The notes beneath the pieces are model-generated. The model made no database searches. It was not told the DNA's origin and saw only the letters and a list, made by a program, of their open reading frames with translations. Shown piece by piece: positions 12,175 through 24,700 of a stretch of DNA of 64,000 bases. The position numbers and the translations under genes were made by a program. Position 1 is the first letter of the stretch. Each line of letters opens with the position of its first letter. The DNA is from Elephas maximus indicus (taxonomy: Eukaryota; Chordata; Mammalia; Proboscidea; Elephantidae): NCBI RefSeq assembly GCF_024166365.1, contig NC_064836.1, positions 5,146,001 to 5,210,000 of the forward strand, given 5' to 3'.

Positions 12175-12711
12175 TTAAGCTTGGTTTCCACTTCTTTTTT
12201 CTTCTGAAATGTTTAAACCTTGTTGGAAGGCAGACGTTATGTGACATAATGACACTACTTCATGAAGCAGTCCAATGTCTTCTGAAGTCTCCTTGGCTTC
12301 CATCCCTTCTTTTTCCCAAGGAACAAAAGTAGATGGGCATCGCCCCAGGCTGGGTGTAAGCAGATCATCTGAAATCTGGCTTAGTGTTTCTTTCCTTTCT
12401 GTTTTTCCTTGATCAGTCTGGGAAATTTCAGAAGGAGCTAGCTGGAAATCCAGTCCTGAAGCTGAAGCTGGCTTTTCCACCACAGTAGGACCATTCGCAT
12501 TGTCAGCACTGAGGAGTTTTTCACTGTTCTCCTCTTTCAGAATAAACAGTGAATCTGTGAATCCACTAGAGGAAACCCGCTTCTTGGGAGATGGAGGGAG
12601 GTGTTTACCATGGAGGGCGCTATCATCCTGACCGAGATTCCACTCCACTTGGTCACCAGAACCACCACAAAGTAGGGCAAGATTATTCTCACTAGGAGTG
12701 TTGGACTTGTT
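12175..12711 (-). CDS. DENND1B: DENND1B terminal coding exon with stop
   Basis: The last coding exon encodes 178 residues from [19 protein letters not shown] to [12 protein letters not shown], then TAA at 12175-12177. The acceptor is ATTCTTTCAG. Visible segments are a Pro/Ser/Lys-rich patch ([14 protein letters not shown]) that could be phosphorylated, a DDLLTP stretch, and a conserved hydrophobic C-terminal piece ([13 protein letters not shown]). The frame is fully open. The 12072-12332 plus-strand ORF over it is only an antisense shadow. Confidence 0.94.
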   Translation of the reverse strand, partial: NKSNTPSENNLALLCGGSGDQVEWNLGQDDSALHGKHLPPSPKKRVSSSGFTDSLFILKEENSEKLLSADNANGPTVVEKPASASGLDFQLAPSEISQTDQGKTERKETLSQISDDLLTPSLGRCPSTFVPWEKEGMEAKETSEDIGLLHEVVSLCHITSAFQQGLNISEEKRSGNQA

Positions 12712-15700
12712 CTGAAAGAATAAACAACAAATTCAAAAAAGTTTTGTAAGTTTTGGTTTTTTTATAGCATTACTTTAGCGATATTTCCCTTTTCCATTTT
12801 GAAATCAAAGTCAACTTCTTTCAAGGATGGGACCTTGAAGTTCCTCCCAGAGAAACTAGAACATGGACAGTTAATTCTGAACACCTCCAAACGGCTCTAT
12901 TAACAGGACTATTAGCGGAGTGAAATGGGATGGACTTTGGCTCCCATCTCCTTGTAATTCTCACCTAGAAAATTCACACTAGGTTATATAATCAATGTCA
13001 AGTGCTGGAGTCACACTAAGAGCAGGGCTGCCATTACTGTTACACTACCTGTCGTGTTTACATTCAATTGTTCATTTTTGAAGTAAGGAAATGGAAAAAT
13101 AATTTGAATAAATACATTTATTAAAATATTTTTGAAGACTTAAGCAATATAGAAAAAAAAAAAAAAAGGTTAGAAAATTTTGTTTAAAAATTCTCCAGAG
13201 AAGACAACTACAAAATTAGATCGTAAGAAATTTATGGCTTGACAAAAGAATTTCAATTAATGCCAATAACCACTAGAATTAGATAAATGAAAGGGAAAAT
13301 ACTGGAATTTTATTACTAGAAATAATTCTTAGAGATTAAATTTTAACATGTTTTTGAAGTGTTGACATTTACTTTTTAGAGGTTAAATATTTCCACCAAC
13401 TAAAGCTGTAAGATCAGGCAATCACAAGAAGGGCGAGAATGTTTTCATTTAATTTTATAAGTTGAAAAATCAACTAACCGTAGGTTTGTAATCAATATCA
13501 TCCATTGATCTAAAGAAATCCAAGCTCTTCGCAGCTGCAAGCTTTCCTTGATCTGAGCTGTGTGTGCTCAATGTATCAAGGATCTCTCCCAGTAAGTCCA
13601 TTTCACCTGAGTAAGGAGGCTTTACTCTTGTTTCAATAGAATCATCACTTTCATAAAAATAAGCAGAAGCTTCTTCGCCATCTTCAGAAGATAACCTGAA
13701 GAAAAAGAAAACACGCAACAGCAGCTGTAGGACGAGACAGTTTTGAAACCAAAGTGCTGTTTCAGTTGAACAACAACAAAATCAATAATTGATTCATGGA
13801 CAATTTCTTTACAGTGATGTAATACCAATTTGAATACTAGAAGTTTTGATCACATGCATTAAGAACAAACAAAAAGTTTATGGCACCTTGTCAGGCTGGA
13901 AGCAGAAGTGGGGTTTTTATACACAGCTTAATTCTGTGGGAGCCGAGGGCTTTACCTTAGAAATACTAGATTTAACACTTGGAAAATTTGCTATAGCTTC
14001 AACTCATGTACAATATTTTTATATGGTTTTCCTTTAAGTAAGTTATTTATTCACTTATTTTAGAGGAGAATGTATATTCTTTTATATAGATGGAGATATA
14101 CTTACTGGAGAAAGAGAGTGTCTATTTTCTCATCTTCATGTATTTTAAAATTGTCAGAAAGTTACATAAACTATTATTATTAACCTTATTTTACATTAAA
14201 ATTAAGTTTTTTGAACACTTTGTACTAAACTTGATCTTTTGAGATATCATCATCTATCTATCCCCTGCATCCTGACAATTCCATTTGGTTCAGTTAACTA
14301 TTATCACTGTTCCTGACACTTAACCTGCCCCTCTTCAGCAGGAGCACAACAGGCTAATTTGGATAGGCTCCTTTCCCCCTCCAAAGTAATTCCAGATATT
14401 TCTGTAAGCATTACTGCTTTCCAAGAACATGATATTTTAAGCCTTGTCTTGCTTTCCCTGCTCCAAGATTTATCCCTCATGACACTCCAAACAGCACTGT
14501 TCTTTTTGCTGAAGAATATTACAAGGGAGCTGTATTTGAGCTCTGGAAATGCACATCCTTTGAAACGTTGTTTGTAACCTAGAACTTCTGCCACCACCTC
14601 ACAGCACCTAACAAAAAAGGCCACCAAAATTCATCACTTACTTGCTTGCTCTTTCTATGTCATCATCGTCATCGTCATCATACAGGGCACTATCAAGGCT
14701 CTTCAGAGGCCTTTTTAAGTGTGCCTACCGAGGGGAATTGACAATACATTAGCGCTAACAGTTTAAAAGAAGTCTCTTCAGTAAATTTTAAAGAAACAAT
14801 TTTATAAGGAACAGTTAAAAGTAACATGCATTCAGCATGTCTGAATACTACTCAATAACTTGACAGACTGGGGCAGGAGGAAATCACTTAATATTTACCT
14901 CAACATTTACTAGCTCTTCAAACTAATACACCAAAAAGTAAATCGTTGTATTTAATACATATATACATATATTCTTTATACATATATGCAGTCACACAGT
15001 CTTATCAGTCCCTGATTTAGGAAAACTTGACTTACAATTGTATCACACCCCCACTCACTCAGTTTCAACCATTATTGATATTTGCTAATCTTATTTCGTT
15101 TATCTCCCATCTGTACTCTCCCCAACCTCAAAAATTTTGCCCTAAGAATCTCTAACAGAGCTATGAGGGTTTGTTTTTGTTTTTTAACTATCATATATTT
15201 CATAGGGCTCAACCCATCACAGTTCTTCATGTTCAAACTCTCCAATCTTTCAGTTGTATCATGACTATGCTTTTTTCTAAAAAAAAAAAAAAAAGCTCTT
15301 ATCTTTTAAAGATACATTATAAAATATTTATGGATTAAATGATATGTTGTTGGGTATTTACTTAAAAATAGTCCAGTGGTGGGGTGGGGGTGCTAAAATC
15401 AGATTGGTTCTGAGTTGATAATTGTTCAAGATGAATAAAGAGTCCAGTGGTGGGGTGGGGGTGCTAAAATCAGATTGGTTCTGAGTTGATAATTGTTCAA
15501 GGTGAATAAAGAGTTATCTCAGAATTCTTGTAAGCTTCTCTTGACTTTTGCCTGTGCTTAAAATTTTTCAAAATGAAAAATTAAAAAAAAAAATGGTTCC
15601 ATCTTTGGCCAGTGGTGGCCCCTTCAAGATGGCTCCTGGATTCTTCAGAAATGACCTCAGAATTCTTTGAGAAATCAGCTTATCACTTTTGGTGCAATGT

Positions 15701-18700
15701 CTCACTTCAACTTATACTTCTTCTACACCAGACCTGGAATCAGCCATCTCCCCTAGGAGCCCTAGTTCCTTTAATTGGGAAATGCTTTTAAAGGCCTGTG
15801 CCTAGATGCTAAGGATGCTCATGACTACGGAAACCCATCCTTTTGAATGGGCAGCGGCAAACCTGAATTTGGAGTCTTCAACCATGACATGACCAGAATA
15901 AGTTTCTGTGTTCCAGTTTGGATTTCCCAATCTAGATAACTATTTTCTTTTATTACAGTGACAAAGAGTAAGCAAATTTCTGGAACCTATCAAAACCGAT
16001 CCCTACTCCTCCACTCCCTCTATGCCACTGCTGGTGAGTGGCAGAAAGGAAGGAATAATTAGACAAATTAGCCCTGGGAACTCATACTTGGAACATGTAG
16101 TGAATTTCCCCATACATACCCACCCAAATCCATGGCCATCGAGTCAATTCTGACTTATAGTGACCCTAAAGGACAGGATAGAACTGCCCCATAGTTTCCC
16201 AGGTTGTTATCTTTATAAAAGCAGGCTGCCACATCTTTCTCCCATGGAGCAGCTTTTCGGTTCGAGCTGCTGACCTTTGGGTTAGCAGGTGAGCACTTTA
16301 ACCACTGCACCACCAGGGCTCCTTCCCATATGTACAGTGATTAGAAATTTCTTTGGGTCCTATAATTGTAATATCACTTTACCACTATAAATTTAAGGTA
16401 TACACTTATAATGCTTCTGTGGGAAAAAATGTATTTCATTCAACCCCTCCAAAACTCACAAGATATAATACAACTCTTCTCAAAGGCAAGTTAGTATTAC
16501 CACACTGAGCTCCGTATAGGGTTAGCATTATGCCAGCCAGGGGTCTTGTATCTAATTTTTTGGCTTAAAATAATAAACCAAAACAAAACAACAAACTATG
16601 AGGGAGCTAAGACTTTTTGTTGCTACTTTTTAAAGTCATGATTGCCTATTTAAGAACTAATAGAAGAAGATTAGACAATAAAGACATAGCTTAATATTTA
16701 TATTCGTATAGTTTTTGCAAAGCACTTTCACATACACACACAGCTAGGCGCTGGGAGCCCACAGTTGAGTAAGATCTATTCTCTGCCAATAGGCAGCTCA
16801 GAGTCCAGGGAGCTGCGCAATAGTCCTGGAGGCAGAGCCAGAGAGGATCCGTAGTTTGCTCAGGGTCACACAGCTTATCAAGAATAAACCAAAAACCAAA
16901 CCAAACCCGCTGCCATTTTGTTGATTCCAACTCATAGCAACCCTAAGAATTAGAAAAAAGGACAGATGTCTTTCTTTTGTCTCTTTTTCATTTTCTTCCA
17001 CAAACACTCCTTATGTATTCTACAGGTGCCTGCATATACCACAGCTTCTCAATTAAGTTTTGTTGTTGTTAAATTCAGGTTTTTATTTTCATGAAGCTAC
17101 TATTTTCTCCACACCGTACCTAAATCATGATATCTTGATTTAAGCTTCACAAGTACATTTAAAAAAATTATTTTTATATTTTCTAGCTTGACCAGAGAAG
17201 TCCCTGGGTAGCACAAATGGTTAAGTGCTCGGCTACTTGCCAAAAGGCTGGTGCTTGAAACCCACCAGGAGGCATCTCAGAAAACAAGCCTGGTGATCTG
17301 GTTCTGAAAGGTCACAGCCTTGAAAGCCCTGTGGGGCACGGTTCTACTCTATACACATGGAGTTGCCACGGGTTGGAATCAACTCGACAGCAACAACAAC
17401 AATAAGCTAGACCAGGCCTCTATCAACCTTTACCTAGAGATAAAGCCAAACCCCCAATGAGATGGACTGACAAAATCGCCTCAAGAATGGGTTCAAACTT
17501 ATCAAAGATCATGGAGATGGCACAGGACTGGGCAAAGTTTCCTTCCATTATACATAAAGTTGCAGTGAGTCGGAGCCAACTCAATGATAGCTAACAACAA
17601 CAACAGCTCTTTAACAGTGTATCTTGCCATGAGTTTTCACAACAGAATGAGAAACAAAAGTAAAACTGATTAATATGCTGGTTTCCTTTCTATAGGTGTT
17701 AATCTTTGTGCTGTTTATACTCATAATGCACACACTTACAAATTATTTGGATATCTCAAATAAGCTTCTAATCAATACAATTATTGAATACATATCAAGC
17801 TATATTAGGAACTGCTCTTTCCGTACATGAAACGACAATGTCCAAACACATAACAGAATATGTGCCATTACTCAGTGACTTCAAATTACAGAATTTTGTT
17901 GAGGTCACAAAAAAGGCAGAATATAATATAATTTAATTAACACTCTGGCTAGAGAAGAATGGCAGCTTATTTAACAAAAGCACTATTAGTTTCTGAGCTT
18001 GTATGAACCCAGCAGACTAGGACTCTGAGATACCGTGTATTCAGGAGAAATAAAGGATTACTTCCATCATGCCTGGAATATACAACACAGGGGAAAAGTA
18101 CCTGGTCACGATTTTTATAAGTAGAAGTCTTTTATGGGTAATTGGAGTAGACTGCAGAAAATACTCCTTACCTTTGCCCAGAGGGAGATGGCTAAGCTTG
18201 CCTCTCTGGAGGCTTCACCTGTCATATAGATGTTTGCTTCAAAACTACCAAACCATCTGTCTTTTTTGGAGTGCTTCCTAATGTCTTCTGTCTCAGCCCT
18301 ACACTTGTGCATAAGTGTCTACCAGATCTCCCCCTCCCTGATTCCCTCCCTCTTTTTCATTCCTTGGCTCAAAAGTGCCCCTTTCAGGAAATACTCCCTC
18401 ACTCACCAATCAATTTATGTGACCCTTTGTGTGTTCCTGCTGGTGCACTGGCAGTGTAGTGGTTAAGCGTTCGGCTGCTAACCAAAAGGTCTGCAGTTCG
18501 AATCCACCAGGTGCTCCTTGGAAACTCTATGGGGCAGTTCTACTCTGTCCTATAGGATTGCTATGAGTCGGAAACAAATATGAGTTAAACTGAATAATCC
18601 TATAACCAAGCATAAAATTATGAAAAGTTGTACTTAAGGATGGCTGCTATAAAAGCAGTGAACGGGAATTTGACCTACTCAGGGAGGTCAAGATGGTTAT

Positions 18701-21700
18701 GGTTTCAGACCCTTGAAAGATGTTTGAGCTGAGCTCTGAAAGGTTAGTAGGTGTTAGGAAGATGATGATAAGAGGCCCTGTGCAAAGGTCCTGGGATAGT
18801 AAGATCAGGGCCGATACAAGGGATCAAAAGACAACTCCTGGTACACCGTGGGTCAGAATCCTCTGTTTGTATACAGAGTTCTTTAAGGAAACCACTAATC
18901 TTGCAGTTACCCTTTGAATCACTAGAATGCAGAGATATACCACGAAGGCAAAAAGCTAGGTAAATTTAAATTGATAGAAAGAGGTGGAGAAGATGGGATA
19001 TGTAGCAGGAAAGGATGGGAGATGAGAACTGGGGGTAGGGGGTAAGCAGGAGTTAGACCTTAGACTTGTAATCCCTGATAATGGAGGCCAACAGAAAGCA
19101 ATGGAATCTTTTTTTCTCCCCTTCACCAAATATTTAGTGAGAACCTACTGAGAGAACCTACTGCTACTGCATACCCCCCCTGAAATAAGGCAGAGCTACA
19201 TCCCATTTTTCTTGAGTTCTTAGCCTCTCTCTTCATTCCACACACATCCATTAAGCTCCTAATGTATACATGCTGTCTTCTGCACTGTGAGGCGTACAAA
19301 AGAAATGAAAAAGATGTTCCCTTTTCTCAAGACGCTTAAAACCTACACGCATAACAAGGTAAAAATGCTAAGATACTGAAGGCAATCAAGTAGGTATAGA
19401 CAAAAAACAAAACAAAAATTGTTATTCTTCATTATATGAATACAACTGAACACAAGCTTTTTGATCATAGATGAAAACTTACGCAAACAACCATCAATAG
19501 TCATCATAATTAATGTCAAATTATAATATTCCTAATAATGAAATAGGTCCAGTCAGCAGGCTAATAATATCAACGATATAGAATTGTAATCACCTACTCT
19601 AATTAATGGTAAATTCTGGAAATAAGTAAGGAGGTATGGAAGTTTCTGAAGTGTAGAGACTGGCGTAGCTACATTAAAACCAAAACCGAACTCGCTGCCG
19701 TTGAATCGATTCCGACTCACAGCGACCCTATAGGACAGAGTAGAACTGCTCCATGGGGTTTCCAAGGCTGTAATCTTTATGGAAGCTGATTGCCACATCC
19801 TTCTCCCATGGAGCGGCTGGTGGGTTCCAACCTCGGGCCTTTCGGTTAACAGCTGAGCACTTTAACCACTGTGCCACCGGGGCTCCTTGCAGCTACATCA
19901 GCATTGGCAATTTCACAAGTTTCCAGTGTCTGTGCAAAATAATGCAAATAACTGTTAAGACTTACAACTCTCTTGGGAACCAGTACTACACAAAATAAGG
20001 GCAGTTTTTTATGCATGAAAAATAAAAAGCGAAACAAGCATAGTGCTATATCACTCAGATACAAACAATTAAAAATGAGACAGGGGACTGACTGATGGTC
20101 ACACATTCTCAATCAGACTCCTACCCGGTTCTAAACACATAAAATTGTAAAATGAAACTCTGTTTCCATAGCAAATGACAAATGCAAAGTACACAGCTAG
20201 TATGTGCGCAAGTTCAGAGAGAGCACTCATAGAGCAAGGGATGCTTGTTTATAATAGGTAAAAACACTAAATTAAGAAAGGTTATCACTATGGAATGAAA
20301 CTTATTAAAAAAAAAATCTGAACCTACAGCTAGATACTGAATGAAATAAAGTGAATGAACTGGTGGAGAAGGAAAAGCGAAAGGAAAACTACAAGCAAAC
20401 AATAAAGTGACAGAAGAGCCTTCAAGTTACAAAACTACATGTTTGTAGAGACTTCAAGAAATAAGTTTGGTTTCGCTACAATAGAGAAGATAAATGCTTC
20501 CTTTCTTTTCACTACGATGGTTTTCCGAAGGTGTTATCGGACAGAAGGCTGGTGAAACTCATCGCCCTAGTTCACACGAAGCCTGCTAATCTTGCAGTCA
20601 CCCTTTGATCACTAGATGGCAGGTGGACACTAATAAGGCAAAATGTTGGGTAAGTTTGAATTCATAAGGGATTTTTAAGGGGGAGGGGGTAAAATAGGGA
20701 ACATAGGCAGATGAATGGGAAAATACCATTTTTTAGAAAGCATAAAATGAAGATGCTTTTAGTATATGAAGTTTTAAAAGTTGGTACAGTCTGCCTCTGT
20801 CCATTTTTAGAGTTGGAGCAACTGAAGTCCAGAAGTGTTATACATAGAGTTAAGCGACTTCCTCATGGTCAATTTACCTCAGGGCATTAGATGTTTTATA
20901 TACTGTATCTTATTTCATTTAAACACTCACTTTACCACAAATTATGGTGAACATTTTCCCTAATTTACACATTAGGGAGCTGAAAGCTTAATGAAGCTGA
21001 AAGCAAGATTAGACAAATAGTAAGTGACAGAGCTAAGACAAAATAAGGGCACTTTTTTTGTGCCCAGGTGTTCTGACTCCATGAACAGAGCTCATTTCAT
21101 TATAACTATGCTACAGAAGTAAATCCTTAGAGACCCAAGAGAAGTAAATATCCAGGAATTAGGCTGAGAAAGACATTTTAGAAACCTCATTTTTAAGGCA
21201 GGCGGTAGTTACGGAATGATGGAGACTGCCAATGCTGCTGGCAGGTGAAATGGCAGGGGGAAGAGACAAGAGACTGGCACACTTGGCCGAAGATACCGAA
21301 AAGAAATTTTCCTGTCAGGGCAAAATCGACACCTTAACAAGATAGGTATTTGGTGAAGCCTGATGAATTTAGGTGATGAAGAGCTGGTATTATGCTAAGG
21401 AAACAGATTTTATAAAAGCATCAAAATTATATTCTTGACCAGGTGAGTGCTACAGTGAGGCTAGGTCAATAGGGCAGACTTTGCAGTGGTCCAGATACAT
21501 CCACCGTCCCTTTACTAATTCTCCATCCACAGTGATTTCATACTCTTTGTCAGCTTTATTCAGCTGTCACCTGATACTTGATTTCCTTGTAAATGTGCTG
21601 CTACATTTTAAGTACACTCCTGTCAAACCAAGACCTTGAGACCAAGAAATGTATCTTTTAATTTATTTTGCTCTAAGTCCTCTTCAACTTAGGATGTAGA

Positions 21701-24700
21701 AAGCTGGAAGAGAATATTGTTCCCATTCTAACAATGGGAAAAAGAATCCTATTTTTTTATTGAGCCTATCAGAAAGCTGGGTTGCAAGGCAACAAAGTAA
21801 ACTGAATTCCCTGATGGGACATAGAATCTGTTTCACCCTTGGCAAAGCACAGGAAAAGAGGTAAGAAATCTGCTAAAATTTTAATACAGTGTTAAGGTCA
21901 AGTATAGCCTAATACGTGGTTTGGAATGCTAGGACTCTGAGATGCAAGGGGAGTTTGCACTCATGTGTGAGCTCTTTTCCATAGATAAAATCCTATATAT
22001 TCATTTACTATACCTGGCAACCCTACCACCCTGCGCGCTCATGAGAAGGATTGGGGGCAGGACTGGAGGCTGAGAAGAGCTCCCCTTAGAGGTGCAGGCC
22101 TGCAGGGGGTGACAGGCTGCTGCAGGGGACAAACACAAAGCCCACCCACTTTTTACAACACTTATTCAAAGGACATGAAAGCCAGCAGAGGGTCAGCAAA
22201 CTCTCTCTTCCGAGACTACTGGAGGAGAGGTAGAAGAAAAATTCATTTGCTTCTGAGCTAGTAGGAAACTTTCCTGTCCCCCAAAACATAGGCAAAGGTC
22301 CACTGCTGCTGGGAGAGAAGTGGAAACAAAAACTCCCTGCCCAAGGGGAGGGGCAGGAAACCCTCTTGGGCACAGGAGCTTAACTGCTGCCATGCCCAGG
22401 TCTATTGCCACTGGTGGAGGGGCAGAAGATGCTTGTTTGCCCAAGACCCACAGACAGAAGGAAGCTTGGCTACCATGGGGAGGAAGAAGAGGGATACTGA
22501 GAGCCCTACAGCTAAGACCCAGGGGTGCAGGGTCTGCCTAGGATCAAAGCTAAACCAGAACACAAAGCCCACGAGGCTAGTGCAAGGGCAAAAACATTGA
22601 GAGAGACCCTGTACTTGGTTGGCTCAGGCGTACAGGGGCTGCTGGGAGTTGAGGGTGAAGTAAGAACACTGAGAAAAGCCGTCCAGTACCCCCGGCTCCA
22701 CTCGAAGCACAAGGTAATAGTAGCCCACTGCAGGAAGAATTTGAATCCTGTGGCACACTGAAGGTAATGGTAACAACAACAAATTCCAAACCCAACTGAA
22801 GTCCTGAATAGATTGACTCAATCTCTCACACTAACAGCATTACAGAAGAGCCTTTCCCTTTCCTGCATATACATGCTCTTTACCTCACACTCTAGTGCTC
22901 TTCTACACATGGTGTTCAACATGCAATGAAAAATTACAAGACATACGTGTTGTAGCATGGGTTATACATGTAAAAAAAAAGTAGAAATTGTTATATTGGG
23001 GTATGTTCTGCAGTATATATTCTCAACCACAACAATAAAAAAAAACTATAAAAAGTTTTTAAGAAGAATTACGAGACAGACAAAAAAAGGATGAACAACA
23101 CACATGAATAGATGGAGATTTTCAGCAGAGACATGGAATCTATTAAAAAGAGTCAAATGGAAATGCTAGAAATAAAACTATGATAAAAGAGAGGAATAAT
23201 TTTTTTGATGGGTTTATCAGCAGACTGAGGAAAGAATCAGTGAATTTCAAGACAAGTCAGTAAAAATTATCCAAGCTGAAACACATCTGCAAAAAAAGAG
23301 AGCAGAAAATAACAAAAAAATGGAACAGATCATCCAAGGGCTGTGGGAGACTATCAACCAGTCTAATTCATTCTGCTCCTTACACATAGCAGGTATTAAA
23401 CGAATTTTTATGGTGGTGGTGGTTGTAGCTGATAGAATTAAACAGTATTATCTAATACTTATTAAACTTTAGTCAGTGTTGGAAGAACTCATCCCATCAC
23501 TACACTAACCCTAATCTTCACAATAATGATATAGGGCTGGACATTATTATCACCATTGTATAGATATGACGGCGAAGAGGCTTAGAGGGGCTAAAAAGGT
23601 TGCTCATGTTCACATACCATGCAAGCGGCAGAGCTGCTGTTCCCATCCAGGTTTGTTATACTCCAAAGCCTAAGATCTTAATGCTCCCACATGAGGCCTT
23701 TCTATTAACTGATGAGGGTGATAGTTAAGAACTGAAAAGAGGGAAGGGATGGCTATAAAGGTCAATGAAAGAAGAGTCTTTCTGGATTTGTAATTGGTGG
23801 GCCTTAAGAGGTTAAGAGGAGGTAAGTGATCTTGAAAGCTACTGGCCAGCAGGTCTAACACACAGCAGGTGTTCCAAAGAGGTACATGACTGAGCACACA
23901 GTAGCTATTCAGGTCGTTTTTGCTGAACTGATTTAGAATCTCCATTGTGGGGTTGTCCATTTGGTCCACATTTTACCACTAGAAACATTAATGAAAGCTT
24001 ATTTTAATTAATATTAAGTTGGGGTCGATTCTGGAATTTGACTAACGTATTAAATGTTGGAGAGAAAATATTAGAAAGGTTGAATAAATTTTATGAGGCC
24101 ATTGAAAAGTAGTTGTCTGTTGCTGTGATGCTAGGTTACTAATCCAAGTATCAGCTTATGCAATCATGACAGTCATTAGGTATAGAAAAGCTACTTAAAT
24201 GCCCAAATGAAAGGATGTTTGGTATCCCACATTCCCACGATGGATTTCCCAGTAGGTATTTACACCAGCCCCAGAAGATCACATTTCCTGGGAAACGTAT
24301 GTTCAATTTGAAGTCTCTGACTCCTTCTGAACTTCACTGGACGCAAAGGTATTTCAAATGAGGAAAATCAGGTTTACTCTAAGTAATGCAAATCAAGGTA
24401 AAGGGACCTTAGAATTGACCCCTTACAGAGTCCTGTTACTGAACACAGATTATAAAGTTGATTTTGGCAAAATACCGTATCAAACTCATCCCAGAAACAT
24501 AGTACTTTAAACTCCTTTGTTCAGTGATGATTGCAGACTATATAAAAACCAATCCGATAGTGACACTCTACTAGGCATTCTAAAAGACTGTCTCTCGCTG
24601 AAGTCTGCTAATAGGTGGAAAGAAAGCCACGTATTCACAGAAGGTCTCACTATTCACCCACATTTATACGCATTATGGCTGTGAACTGATTAATACCGCT

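Noticed and set aside
12072-12332. 86-aa plus-strand ORF
   Set aside because: Antisense shadow of the last DENND1B exon.
14304-14627. 107-aa minus ORF between DENND1B exons
   Set aside because: Intronic. It does not join in phase with the flanking exons and resembles no part of DENND1 proteins.
18436-18580. tRNA gene suggested by the A- and B-box-like sequences
   Set aside because: The element is a SINE: the tRNA-like head runs into the AfroSINE body, and no cloverleaf closes. The same applies to the other SINE copies.
22086-22821. Cluster of overlapping ORFs on both strands
   Set aside because: Produced by a GC-rich stretch of an old L1 5' UTR. No consistent frame, domains or splice sites.
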